Assembly: GCF_052118925.1 (NCBI RefSeq)
Contig: NZ_JBQKGG010000004.1
Location: 150,802 to 214,801, forward strand
Direction of reading: 5' to 3'
Source of the DNA: Lientehia sp934351765
GTDB lineage: Bacteria > Bacillota > Clostridia > Lachnospirales > Lachnospiraceae
Length of the DNA stretch: 64,000 nt
The position numbers were made by a program, and so were the translations under genes. The notes beneath the pieces were generated by a model. It had not been told where the DNA came from. It saw nothing but the letters and a program-made list of their open reading frames with translations, and did not search any database. Below, piece after piece: positions 1-8,125 of the stretch; position 1 is the first letter of the stretch; each line of letters opens with the position of its first letter.

Positions 1-860
1 TACGGCTGGGATATTTTTCTCAGGAAAATGAGTATATGGACATGAGCCTGCGGGTCATTGATTATATCCGGAATGCGGCAGAGTATGTGGTGACAGCAGA
101 CGGAAGCGTGAGCGCATCCCAGATGCTGGAACGGTTTTTATTTCCGTCGTCCATGCAGTATACCACGATTGACCGGCTTTCCGGCGGCGAGCGGCGGAGG
201 CTGTATCTCCTGCGGGTACTCATGGAAGCTCCCAATGTGCTGATCCTGGATGAGCCCACCAATGATCTGGATATCCGGACGCTGATGATCCTGGAGGATT
301 ATCTGGACAGCTTTCCGGGGATCGTGATCACCGTGTCCCATGACCGGTATTTTTTAGACCGGATCGCAAGAAGGATCTTTGCCTTTGAAAACGGCAGGCT
401 TGTCCAGTATGAAGGCGGGTATACCGACTATGAACTGGCCTGTGCGGAAAAGCGTACGGCTGCGGAAGAAGCCGGAGAACATGACGGAAAGAAAATCGGA
501 GGCAGTACGAACGGAAGTCCTGGCGGAACGAAAGCAGTCGGTCCGGTGGGAGATACAGAGACGGCGAAAAAAAGCTGGAAAAAGGGACCGAAAAAGTTAA
601 AATTTACCTACCAGGAGCAGAGAGAGTTTGAGTCCATCGAGAGCGAGATCCGTGACCTGGAGGATAACATTGCGGAAAAGGAAGCCCAGATCGAAGCATC
701 GGCTTCCGATTACAGTGCGCTCCGGAAGCTTACCGTAGAAAAAGAGGCACTGGAGCAGGCACTGGAAGAAAAAATGGACCGGTGGGTTTATCTGGAGGAT
801 CTGGCAGAGCGGATCGCAGCCGGGGAAATGGAGGGCGGTTTTGACAGAGATTCAGATTGA
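1..860 (+). CDS. ABC-F family ATPase, Uup-like, C-terminal part (5' end outside window)
   Basis: This is the second half of an ABC-F protein, a soluble duplicated ATPase without membrane domains; family members act on ribosomes or, for Uup, on branched DNA intermediates. The reading frame is open from the first bases of the window (codons from position 3 read LGYFSQENEY, the typical Q-loop region of the second domain), so the ATG at 36 is internal. The signature motif LSGGERRR, the Walker B LILDEPTNDLD and the switch histidine in VSHDRYF are present. After about residue 190 (window numbering) comes a lysine-rich hinge and a roughly 75-residue Glu/Leu-rich coiled coil, the kind of C-terminal domain found in Uup and some other ABC-F proteins. 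The stop codon overlaps the next gene by 20 nt, which implies co-transcription. Which ABC-F subfamily it belongs to cannot be settled without the N-terminal half. Confidence 0.9.
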   Translation, partial: RLGYFSQENEYMDMSLRVIDYIRNAAEYVVTADGSVSASQMLERFLFPSSMQYTTIDRLSGGERRRLYLLRVLMEAPNVLILDEPTNDLDIRTLMILEDYLDSFPGIVITVSHDRYFLDRIARRIFAFENGRLVQYEGGYTDYELACAEKRTAAEEAGEHDGKKIGGSTNGSPGGTKAVGPVGDTETAKKSWKKGPKKLKFTYQEQREFESIESEIRDLEDNIAEKEAQIEASASDYSALRKLTVEKEALEQALEEKMDRWVYLEDLAERIAAGEMEGGFDRDSD

Positions 861-2646
861 GAAGCAGGCGAAGCCCTTTCCGCTGGGCACATTACGGGAG
901 CGGGGGTTCGTACACATCGCTTTTTCTTCGGAAAAGGAGGGGAACGCGGCCCTTCATCTGTATCGGACCGGAGAAGCGCAGGAGGAGCGGGTGATTCCGT
1001 TCCCGGAGGCCAACCGGCTGGGGCAGATCCGCTATATGGATTTATCCGGATTTGATCCGGATAAGTACGAGTACCGTCTGTCAGTGGACGGTGTATTTAT
1101 GGCGGATGATCATGCGGTACGCACGGCCGGACGGGAAACCTGGGGAGAACCGGGAGAAGAAAAACGGTATGGGTTTCCGGCGGACAGCTTTTCCTGGGAA
1201 GCAGATCAGAAGCCGGGAATTTCCATGGCGGATACGGTGATCTGCCGTCTGCATGTGCGGGGATTTACAAAGCATGTATCCTCCGGTGTGAAGAAAAAAG
1301 GGACCTTTGCGGGAATTCTGGAAAAGCTTCCGTATTTGAAGAGCCTTGGCGTGACCATGATCGAGCTGCAGCTGCCTTATGAGTTTCGGGAGGCTTTGCC
1401 TGTGAAAGCCCATCAGGCCTATGAATACGGAAGGACCGAGGGAAAATTAAATTACTGGGGCTACGGACCGGCAGACCGGTTTGCACCGAAGGCGGCCTTC
1501 TGCGTTCATGGAAGGAATGCAGAGCCGGCAGATCTTCAGTTTCGGAGGTTTGTTCATGACTGTCATGAGGCTGGCATGGAGGTCTGTGCGGAGCTTTATT
1601 TTGAACCGGAAACAAAGACACCGTATCTGCTGGACTGCCTGCATTACTGGGTTTATGAATTTCATGTGGACGGCCTTCACCTGGCCGGCACCTATGACCT
1701 TCAGGCGGTGCTTTCCGATCCGGCCCTGACGGATATCAAGCTGTTTTCCGGTGCGGCGGGAGAGGTGCCCAAAGGACGGGAAAATACCTTTGCGGTTTAT
1801 AAGGATGACTTTCAGAATGATATGCGGCGGTTCTTAAAGGGAGACGAGAACAGTCTCGGGCAGGCTGTCACGGAGCTTCGGAGGGGTGGAAAAGTCAATT
1901 TTATGGCCAATACCAACGGGTTTACCATGTATGATATGGTGTCCTATGACCGGAAGCATAATGAAGCCAACGGGGAAAACGGAAAAGACGGTCCGGATTA
2001 TAATTACAGCTGGAACTGCGGGGCAGAGGGACCGGTGAAAAAGAAAAGGATCCTGGAGCTCCGGAAGCGGCAGCTGCGCAATGCATGGGTCTTCTTGACC
2101 ATGGCCCAGGGAGTTCCGCTGTTTCTGGCGGGAGATGAGAGGGGAAATTCTCAGGATGGAAATAACAATGCCTACTGCCAGGATAACCCGACGGGCTGGG
2201 TGAACTGGAAGCTGGGACGGTTCCAGGAGGATCTGTTATCCTTTGCCCGGTTTATGCTGGCATTCCGCCGGGAGCATGTCATGATCCGGAAAAACGGAGT
2301 GCTTCGGGGAACGGATTACAGGGGCGTGGGCTGTCCGGACTTTTCGGTTCACGGAGAATCCCCCTGGTATCCTCAGTATGAGACCTACAGCCGCCAGGCC
2401 GGGCTTCTCTACTGCGGGAAATACGGGGACGATTCCGATGTGTATCTGCTGATCAACATGCACTGGGAGCCTCATACCTTTGACCTGCCTCATACCGGAG
2501 GTGTGTGGCGTCTGGAGGTGGACACGGCCAGGGAGGAAAAGAATGGGATCTGCATGGAACCACTTGCCGATCCGGAGCAGATCACGCTGGCACCGAGGAG
2601 CACAGTCATTTTAGTCGGTGAAACGGAGGCAGCAGATGAGAGGTAG
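841..2646 (+). CDS. GH13 glycogen-debranching-like protein with degenerate active site
   Basis: The 601-residue product has the layout of GlgX/pullulanase-type alpha-amylase family enzymes: an N-terminal beta-sandwich (about 1-120), a barrel containing the family landmark YWGYGPADRFAPKAAF, and a C-terminal sheet domain with NPTGWVNW. The start is a TTG at 841 overlapping the upstream stop. The four catalytic regions are eroded: region I lacks the Asn-His pair (EVCAELYFEP, residues 247-256), the region II nucleophile is Ala282 and the invariant Arg is His280 (VDGLHLAG), the region III acid/base position reads Gly304, and region IV has Thr358-Asn359 instead of His-Asp. All three catalytic carboxylates are thus gone, so hydrolysis is unlikely; carbohydrate binding or a regulatory role is an inference. 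The ORF is intact, without frameshift, so it seems to be maintained. Confidence 0.85.
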   Translation: MTEIQIEKQAKPFPLGTLRERGFVHIAFSSEKEGNAALHLYRTGEAQEERVIPFPEANRLGQIRYMDLSGFDPDKYEYRLSVDGVFMADDHAVRTAGRETWGEPGEEKRYGFPADSFSWEADQKPGISMADTVICRLHVRGFTKHVSSGVKKKGTFAGILEKLPYLKSLGVTMIELQLPYEFREALPVKAHQAYEYGRTEGKLNYWGYGPADRFAPKAAFCVHGRNAEPADLQFRRFVHDCHEAGMEVCAELYFEPETKTPYLLDCLHYWVYEFHVDGLHLAGTYDLQAVLSDPALTDIKLFSGAAGEVPKGRENTFAVYKDDFQNDMRRFLKGDENSLGQAVTELRRGGKVNFMANTNGFTMYDMVSYDRKHNEANGENGKDGPDYNYSWNCGAEGPVKKKRILELRKRQLRNAWVFLTMAQGVPLFLAGDERGNSQDGNNNAYCQDNPTGWVNWKLGRFQEDLLSFARFMLAFRREHVMIRKNGVLRGTDYRGVGCPDFSVHGESPWYPQYETYSRQAGLLYCGKYGDDSDVYLLINMHWEPHTFDLPHTGGVWRLEVDTAREEKNGICMEPLADPEQITLAPRSTVILVGETEAADER

Positions 2647-3337
2647 GCTCGGACTCAGCGCGCAGGCGTTAAAATGGATCGCCATGGTGTCCATGCTCAT
2701 TGATCATGTTGGCATTTATCTGGGGCGCTGTAATGTAGACTGGGAGATCTGGAAGTGGTTTCGGATCATCGGACGGATCGCTTTTCCCCTGTACTGTTTT
2801 CTTCTGGTGGAGGGCTTTTTCCACACCGGTGATATTAAAAAGTACCTGATCCGCATAGGGGCGTTTGCTCTGATCTCGGAGATCCCCTTTGATCTGTTCC
2901 TTTGCGGAACCTGGTTTTATCCCGGCTATCAGAACGTGGGCGTGACCTTGTTCATCGGCCTGCTGCTTTTATATCTGTATAACCGGTTTGTGGGAAATGT
3001 CCAGCCCATCTATGCCATCATGGCGCTGATATCCATGATGTGTCTGGGGTATCTGACCGGGTGCGATTACGGAGCAGAGGGCGTGCTTCTCATTTTTCTG
3101 TTTTACTTTTTCCGGTTCCGTCCGGTTCCCATGCTGCTCAGCACAGGAATCGTCATGGTGCTCATGGGTGGCTTGGAGCCATTCGGGGTACTGGCATTTC
3201 TGCCGATCCTGTTTTATAATGGAAACAAGGGATGGACGCCGGAGGGAAAGACGGCGGGGCTGGTCTGGAAATATTCATTTTATGTATTTTATCCCCTGCA
3301 CCTGCTTGTCCTGGCAGTCCTGTCATTTCTGAGATGA
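2636..3337 (+). CDS. TraX-family integral membrane protein
   Basis: The protein is a multi-pass membrane protein of the TraX family, named after the F-pilin N-acetylase but widespread in Firmicutes, where its substrate is unknown. The diagnostic N-terminus LKWIAMVSMLIDHVGIYLG is present, followed by IGRIAFPLYCFLLVEGF and about seven hydrophobic segments, ending with a final FYVFYPLHLLVLAVL helix. I chose the ATG at 2636 because GGAGG lies 6 nt before it; an in-frame ATG at 2618 has no ribosome site. It overlaps the GH13-like gene by 11 nt, so the two are probably translated from one mRNA. An acyltransferase-like role is inferred only from the family. Confidence 0.85.
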   Translation: MRGRLGLSAQALKWIAMVSMLIDHVGIYLGRCNVDWEIWKWFRIIGRIAFPLYCFLLVEGFFHTGDIKKYLIRIGAFALISEIPFDLFLCGTWFYPGYQNVGVTLFIGLLLLYLYNRFVGNVQPIYAIMALISMMCLGYLTGCDYGAEGVLLIFLFYFFRFRPVPMLLSTGIVMVLMGGLEPFGVLAFLPILFYNGNKGWTPEGKTAGLVWKYSFYVFYPLHLLVLAVLSFLR

Positions 3338-3509
3338 CAGAAGCAATGCCTGATGGGAAGAACGGAGCAGAAATGTACAAACGTACAGGTTCGCAGCCGA
3401 AAATAGAGCCGTGAAACAGACGGCAGAATCAGATCTGAGAATTATCGATAACAAGAAAATCGCCGGCGGGAGAGTGAAAAACCGGAACCCGGTGTGGAAG
3501 GAGCATTTT

Positions 3510-4649
3510 ATGGAAACAACGAAGAGAAACGGCATTATCGTGGCAGGAACCCTGACCCTGGATATTACGCCGGTGTTTGAGAGCAAGAAGAAGGCAAAAT
3601 CGGTGGATGAGGTGTTTGTGCCCGGAAAGGTCGTTCACATGGAGGGCATGGACATTCATCCCGGCGGAGCTGTTACCAATACGGGGCTCGGCTTAAAGGT
3701 GCTGGGAGCAAAGGTGCGGACCGTCGGCAAGGTGGGAAAGGACGTGCTGGGTGACATCATTGTGAAGTTTTATGATCAGTACGGTGCAGCCGGAGACCTG
3801 ATCGTGGATCCGGAGATCTCCACTTCTTATTCCATTGCCCTGACACCGCCCGGAATTGACCGGATGTTTTTACATGATCCCTGTGCGGGAAATACCTTCC
3901 GCAAGGAGGACGTGGCTCCGGCTCTTTATGAAACAAACCAGATCTTTCATTACGGATATCCGCCGGTGAGCCGTCTGTTATACTTAAACGGCGGAGCGGG
4001 CTGCATTGCCATGCTGGAGGAGGCAAAGGCGGCCGGAATCGCAACCTCCGTGGATATGTGTGCGGTAGATCCGGAGTGTGAGAGCGGAAAAGAGGACTGG
4101 AAGGATATTATCCGCCGTATGTGTCCCAATGTGGACTTCTTTGAACCCAGTATCGAGGAACTGCTGTTTTATCTGGACAGGGATAAATATGAAAAGATGT
4201 ATGCGGAAGCGGAAAACGGTGATATGATCGGGCTTCTGGACATCGAGCGTGATGTAAGGCCTCTGGCGGAAACACTGATCGGCTGGGGAGCTGGTGTGGT
4301 TCTGGTGAAATGCGGATATAAGGGCTTATATCTGGCAGCAGGAGACGCAGACCGTCTGGCAAAGATTGGCGGCGGGCTGGTTCTGGAGCCGGAGGACTGG
4401 GCAGGAGCAAGATCCTTTGAGAAGAGCTATGTACCGGATCAGGTGCTTTCCGGAACCGGGGCAGGCGATACGACGATTGCGGCATTCTTATATGCGGTGA
4501 CGCTTGGATACGGCAGAGAGAGATGCCTTCAGCTTGCCACCGGAACCGGTGCGTCCTGCGTAGCAGCTTATGATGCTTTAAGCGGTCTGAAGAGCTTTGA
4601 TGAGCTGATCAGGAAGATTGACAGCGGCTGGGAAAAGCAGAACGTGTGA
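3510..4649 (+). CDS. PfkB-family carbohydrate kinase
   Basis: This is a ribokinase/PfkB-fold sugar kinase of about 379 residues that transfers phosphate from ATP to a sugar or sugar-like hydroxyl. The N-terminal GTLTLDITPVF strand, the substrate-binding GGAVTNTGLGLKVLG segment and the C-terminal anion hole with catalytic Asp (LSGTGAGDTTIAAF) are all visible. An upstream in-frame GTG at 3411 exists, but the ATG at 3510 has GGAAGGAG 6 nt upstream and begins right before the conserved core, so it is preferred. The exact substrate cannot be read from the sequence. It stands 172 nt after the TraX gene and converges on luxS, with only 53 nt between the two stop codons and no strong terminator hairpin in that gap. 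Confidence 0.88.
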   Translation: METTKRNGIIVAGTLTLDITPVFESKKKAKSVDEVFVPGKVVHMEGMDIHPGGAVTNTGLGLKVLGAKVRTVGKVGKDVLGDIIVKFYDQYGAAGDLIVDPEISTSYSIALTPPGIDRMFLHDPCAGNTFRKEDVAPALYETNQIFHYGYPPVSRLLYLNGGAGCIAMLEEAKAAGIATSVDMCAVDPECESGKEDWKDIIRRMCPNVDFFEPSIEELLFYLDRDKYEKMYAEAENGDMIGLLDIERDVRPLAETLIGWGAGVVLVKCGYKGLYLAAGDADRLAKIGGGLVLEPEDWAGARSFEKSYVPDQVLSGTGAGDTTIAAFLYAVTLGYGRERCLQLATGTGASCVAAYDALSGLKSFDELIRKIDSGWEKQNV

Positions 4650-4702
4650 TACTAGAGTCACGAAGTGCGGAGTAATCCGGTATCAGAAAAAATCACATCA
4701 TG

Positions 4703-5182
4703 TTATTCCGGATAAACCAGTCTGGATCCATCGATGTTTTCCAGAACCTCGGTTAAATAGCGGTCTGCCAGGTAGTTGGCCATGGGCAGGTTCATGTCCA
4801 GATAGTTTCCGCAGTCGCGGGCTCTTGCCCCGGGAACCTCGCTGCTGAAATCCCGGATAAAGGTGAACATTTCTTTCATAAGAGGTATGATATCGGCGGA
4901 GTCATAGTCACCGGCAAGCAGCAGATAAAAGCCGGTGCGGCATCCCATGGGGCCGAAGTAAATGGTCCGGGGGCCGTAAACGGGATGGTTCCGCAGGAAG
5001 GTGGCGCCCAGGTGCTCGATGGTGTGCATTTCCGCAGTGTTCATGACCGGCTCATAATTGGGACGGGTCATGCGCAGGTCAAAGGTTGTGATGACGCTGT
5101 CACCGATGGGATCCTTCCGGGAGACATAGACGCCGGGCAGCAGGGTTAAATGATTGACAGTAAAGCTGGCTATTTTTTCCAT
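4703..5182 (-). CDS. luxS: S-ribosylhomocysteine lyase LuxS
   Basis: LuxS cleaves S-ribosylhomocysteine to homocysteine and 4,5-dihydroxy-2,3-pentanedione, the precursor of autoinducer-2, in the activated methyl cycle. The 159-residue length is normal. The metal site is complete: His53 and His57 in HTIEH, with Cys124 in GARARDCGNY, and the catalytic Cys81 sits in GCRTG with Glu56 as general base. The ATG is preceded on the minus strand by an AAGGAAG-like ribosome site. The gene is monocistronic, diverging from the FAH-family gene across a 168-nt spacer; no partner pfs or methionine gene is adjacent. Confidence 0.97.
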   Translation of the reverse strand: MEKIASFTVNHLTLLPGVYVSRKDPIGDSVITTFDLRMTRPNYEPVMNTAEMHTIEHLGATFLRNHPVYGPRTIYFGPMGCRTGFYLLLAGDYDSADIIPLMKEMFTFIRDFSSEVPGARARDCGNYLDMNLPMANYLADRYLTEVLENIDGSRLVYPE

Positions 5183-5350
5183 AAAACGGCTTCCTTTCTT
5201 TTCTCATAAGAGTGTGAGACTGTGAGACGAACCGGCACAGAAGGTGCGTGATCGTTCCCAGCAGGGCATGAACCGAAAAAGGTTCACGGTATCCAGTATA
5301 ATCCATGAAAAGAAAAAGGGCAAGAGCCGATCGGAGAGAGGAGAATCAGA

Positions 5351-6238
5351 ATGAAGCTTGTAACATACAGATACAACGAAGAGATAAGGCCGGGCGTTTT
5401 GTCATCGGACGGAACGGCAGTATTCTCCGCCGAGGCTCTCGGCTATGAAGCGGCAGATATGAATCAGTTCATCGACAGACTGGAGATGACCGGGCTTCCG
5501 GCTTTAAAAGCGGCACTGGAGTATGCCGATCCGGCAAAGGCCGTTCCCTTTTCGGAGGTTACGCTGCTGGCGCCCATTCCGGAGCCCAAGCAGGACATGA
5601 TCTGTCTGGGAATCAATTACATGGCGCATGCCGAGGAGTCGGCCCGCTATAAAGAGGAAGCCTTTGGAGGCGAGCGGCCCTATGCCGTGTATTTTTCCAA
5701 GCGGATCGGGGAGGCTGTGGCACCCGGCGGAAAGATTCAGGGGCATTTCGACATGGTAGAGCGTCTGGACTATGAAGCAGAGCTGGCAGTAGTTCTCGGA
5801 AAGACCGCAAGGCATGTCTCCGAGGAGGATGCTTCCCGGTATGTGCTCGGTTATACCATTATCAATGATGTGAGCGCCAGACAGGTACAGACCCGTCATA
5901 AGCAGTGGTATTTCGGAAAGAGCCTGGACGGATTCACTCCTATGGGTCCCTGGATCGTGACGGCAGATGAGTTCGCGTTCCCGCCGAAGCTGGCCATTCA
6001 GTCGAAGGTCAACGGAGAGCTGCGGCAGGACAGCAATACAGAGCTTCTGATCTTCGGAATCCCTCATGTGATCCGGGAATTATCTCAGGGAATCACGTTA
6101 AAAGCAGGAACCATTATCGCGACAGGAACGCCGGCCGGTGTGGGCATGGGCTTTACGCCGCCGAAGTTTTTAAACCATGGAGACGAAGTGGAATGTATCA
6201 TCGAGGGTATCGGTTCGATTAAGAATGTGGTGGAATAA
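5351..6238 (+). CDS. Fumarylacetoacetate hydrolase (FAH) family protein
   Basis: The 295-residue protein belongs to the FAH/5-oxopent-3-ene-1,2,5-tricarboxylate decarboxylase family, metal-dependent enzymes acting on small beta-diketo or oxaloacetate-like acids in the cytosol. The conserved core is visible: CLGINYMAHAEES, the acidic metal ligands in DYEAELAVVLG, the NDVSARQVQ segment, WYFGKSLDGFTPMGPWIV, and the closing TGTPAGVGMGFTPPKFL. The ribosome site GGAGA lies just before the ATG, and a perfect TATAAT occurs at 5297-5302 without a good -35. The substrate is unknown; family annotations as isomerase or hydrolase are guesses. The GNAT gene follows after 2 nt, so the two form an operon. 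Confidence 0.88.
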   Translation: MKLVTYRYNEEIRPGVLSSDGTAVFSAEALGYEAADMNQFIDRLEMTGLPALKAALEYADPAKAVPFSEVTLLAPIPEPKQDMICLGINYMAHAEESARYKEEAFGGERPYAVYFSKRIGEAVAPGGKIQGHFDMVERLDYEAELAVVLGKTARHVSEEDASRYVLGYTIINDVSARQVQTRHKQWYFGKSLDGFTPMGPWIVTADEFAFPPKLAIQSKVNGELRQDSNTELLIFGIPHVIRELSQGITLKAGTIIATGTPAGVGMGFTPPKFLNHGDEVECIIEGIGSIKNVVE

Positions 6239-6240
6239 CA

Positions 6241-6666
6241 ATGGATGAGCTGGAATTTCGGGAAAATAGGATTGATGTGGATACATATCTGAAGCTGCGT
6301 GCCTCGGTGAACTGGAAAAAGCTGACCAGAGACCAGGCGCAGGCAGCCCTTGACGGAAGCCTTTATACCCTGGGTCTGTATATCGCCGGACAACCGGTGG
6401 GGATGGGGCGTCTGGTGGGAGACGGAGCGGTAATCTGTTATATTCAGGATCTCATCGTTCATCCTAACGCCCAGCATCTCGGTGTCGGCCATATGCTCAT
6501 CGGACGGCTTATCGAGAAAGTGAAGGAACTGACCGGGGAAGGAACCGAGATGATGCTGGATCTCATGTGTGCCAAGGGCCGGGAAGAATTTTATAAGCTT
6601 CACGGCTTCATTGCCCGGCCCACAGATAATTTGGGACCGGGAATGATCAGATATATTCGAAAATAG
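6241..6666 (+). CDS. GNAT-family N-acetyltransferase
   Basis: This 141-residue protein has the single-domain GNAT fold and should move acetyl from acetyl-CoA to an amine. The acetyl-CoA pyrophosphate-binding motif A is seen as DLIVHPNAQHLGVGHMLI (Q-x-x-G-x-G type), preceded by the GLYIAGQPVGMGRLVGDG beta-hairpin, and the C-terminal FYKLHGFIARP segment is the usual final beta strand region. It starts 2 nt after the FAH gene stop. The acceptor is not predictable. The structured element at 6671-6826 begins 4 nt after its stop codon. Confidence 0.88.
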   Translation: MDELEFRENRIDVDTYLKLRASVNWKKLTRDQAQAALDGSLYTLGLYIAGQPVGMGRLVGDGAVICYIQDLIVHPNAQHLGVGHMLIGRLIEKVKELTGEGTEMMLDLMCAKGREEFYKLHGFIARPTDNLGPGMIRYIRK

Positions 6667-6670
6667 TTCA

Positions 6671-6826
6671 GCACGGCACCGGACGGTAAAGACAGTCCCG
6701 GCAAATTTATTTGACAGGGGCTGGATTTAGCGGAGGAGAGGGGCGGAACGCCCCGTAAGCCGCAGACGAAAGCTGCGAAGCAGCGAAACGCCGAGCAGAG
6801 CAAGGCGTGTCTGCGGCGTGCCGTGC
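6671..6826 (+). repeat. Multi-branched palindromic element, copy 1
   Basis: This 156-nt stretch folds into nested perfect stems: an outer stem 6671-6679 with 6818-6826 (GCACGGCAC/GTGCCGTGC); a first arm 6687-6699 with 6717-6729, in which TAAA and CAGTCCC pair around a tandem G-A/G-A step; a second hairpin 6740-6745/6749-6754 (GGGGCG, loop GAA); and a third arm 6759-6767/6809-6817 (GCCGCAGAC/GTCTGCGGC) that encloses two further hairpins, GCTGC-GAA-GCAGC and ACGCC/GGCGT, separated by GAA. It fills the space between a plus-strand GNAT gene and a minus-strand gene. A second copy with different stem sequences but the same plan lies at 8126-8279. I do not recognise it as a named element. Confidence 0.75.
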
Positions 6827-6839
6827 GTGATAATCGGAT

Positions 6840-7277
6840 TTATTTTATCTCTGCTTTCTCCAGTGCCCGCCCGACGGCTTCCGTCAATATCTGGGCGGTG
6901 TAGCGGGTGCTATCGTCGTAGGAAAGCCCGGACAGACTCTGGTTTTCCAGAATCTGGGGAGCGAGGGATTCCATGACGGGAGTCATTAACGGGTACATGG
7001 CGGCAACGGAGGATTCCAGATTCACCAGGCGGACGGAACGAATCGTGTTTTCGTCCACGGTCACCTCCACATCGACAGCCTGTTCGCCCAGTGCCAGGGC
7101 AGAGGTATAAACACCGGGCTCGTAGAGGGCGGAAGCCGTCTTTTTGGTAACTGTCCGGTTTTTCGGCGCAAACATGCAGACGAGGAGAATGATCAAGAGG
7201 ATACCGAGAGCCAGAAAGATCCCGGTATAGATCAGTTCTTTCATACGGAGGACAACGATTTTCGTTTTGGAACTCAT
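6840..7277 (-). CDS. Membrane-anchored FMN-binding-domain-like protein
   Basis: The product of about 145 residues has one N-terminal transmembrane helix (IYTGIFLALGILLIILLVCMF) and an extracytoplasmic domain that resembles the FMN_bind fold: a GVYTSALALGEQAVDVEVTV hairpin, then a region rich in Met/Leu helices and a terminal ILTEAVGRALEKA helix. In true FMN_bind proteins a SGAT motif binds flavin covalently or closely; here the corresponding stretch reads DDSTRYT, so flavin binding is doubtful. I placed the start at 7277, where CAGGAG precedes the ATG by 7 nt, instead of the longer ORF starting at 7319. The gene diverges from the alarmone synthetase with about 50 nt between starts. Function unknown. 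Confidence 0.65.
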   Translation of the reverse strand: MSSKTKIVVLRMKELIYTGIFLALGILLIILLVCMFAPKNRTVTKKTASALYEPGVYTSALALGEQAVDVEVTVDENTIRSVRLVNLESSVAAMYPLMTPVMESLAPQILENQSLSGLSYDDSTRYTAQILTEAVGRALEKAEIK

Positions 7278-7327
7278 AGGCGGCTCCTGAAAGGCTTTGT
7301 AAAACGTATGAGGAACCATAGAAGTTT

Positions 7328-8119
7328 ATGAGTGATACGGGGGCAGAAATGGAAGATACGAAGGAATATTCGGAACAGGTGACAAACATAAAGAAAGTAA
7401 AAACAGAATATCAGTACCGGGAGGATGGAGAACCGGGCACCATGCAGGAGCTGCTGCTGAATGAGCAGGAGGAGAAGATCTTCACGCAGATGCAGGGGAA
7501 GATTTACGGTTATTCCAATCTGATGATGATGTTCCGGTGTGCGATCCGTGAGGTGCGGACCAAGCTGGAGGTTCTGGACGATGAGTTTTCCGTTCGCTAT
7601 AAGCGGAATCCCATCACCAAGATCCAGTCCAGAGTCAAGAAGCCCATGAGCGTTTACCGGAAGCTTCAGAAATACGGGCTGGAGCTGACCGAGGATAATA
7701 TTCTGAACGGGCTTCATGATGTGGCCGGTGTCCGGGTTATCTGTTCATTTATTGATGATATTTATATGATCGCGGCTCTGATGGCCAGTCAGGATGACAT
7801 CAAGATTTTAAAGGTTAAGGATTATATCAAGAATCCCAAGCCCAACGGATATAGCAGCTATCATATGATCGTGGAGATCCCGGTATTTTTCTCGAAGGGA
7901 AAAACGCCTATGAAGGTTGAAATCCAGATCCGCACCATGGCCATGGATTTCTGGGCAAGCCTGGAGCATCAGCTTCGCTACAAAAAAAATATCGAGGAGA
8001 TCGAAGGACACGAAGAGATCAGCCGCCGTCTGCTGGCCTGCGCCCAGACCATCTCCCAGACCGATAAAGAAATGCAGGAAATCAAACGAATGATCGGTTC
8101 CTTCAACGACTTGTCCTAA
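7328..8119 (+). CDS. Small alarmone synthetase (RelA/SpoT domain GTP pyrophosphokinase)
   Basis: The 263-residue protein contains a stand-alone (p)ppGpp synthetase domain and lacks the HD hydrolase, TGS and ACT domains of Rel. It should transfer pyrophosphate from ATP to GTP or GDP. Conserved synthetase elements are visible: DVAGVRVICSFIDDIY, the GTP-binding loop YIKNPKPNGYSSYH and the catalytic EIQIRTMAMDFWASLEH. The first 40 residues are polar and variable. The start may be 7328 or the ATG at 7349; neither has a strong ribosome site. Copy 2 of the structured element begins 6 nt downstream of the stop codon. Confidence 0.9.
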   Translation: MSDTGAEMEDTKEYSEQVTNIKKVKTEYQYREDGEPGTMQELLLNEQEEKIFTQMQGKIYGYSNLMMMFRCAIREVRTKLEVLDDEFSVRYKRNPITKIQSRVKKPMSVYRKLQKYGLELTEDNILNGLHDVAGVRVICSFIDDIYMIAALMASQDDIKILKVKDYIKNPKPNGYSSYHMIVEIPVFFSKGKTPMKVEIQIRTMAMDFWASLEHQLRYKKNIEEIEGHEEISRRLLACAQTISQTDKEMQEIKRMIGSFNDLS

Positions 8120-8125
8120 CAGTCA

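Noticed and set aside
4650..4702. Terminator between the PfkB kinase gene and luxS
   Set aside because: Only a 6-bp ATCCGG/CCGGAT pairing with a long loop and no T tract is visible, too weak to call.
6680..6830. Intrinsic terminator explanation for the palindromic element
   Set aside because: None of its hairpins is followed by a T tract, and the nested multi-arm plan is more than a terminator needs.
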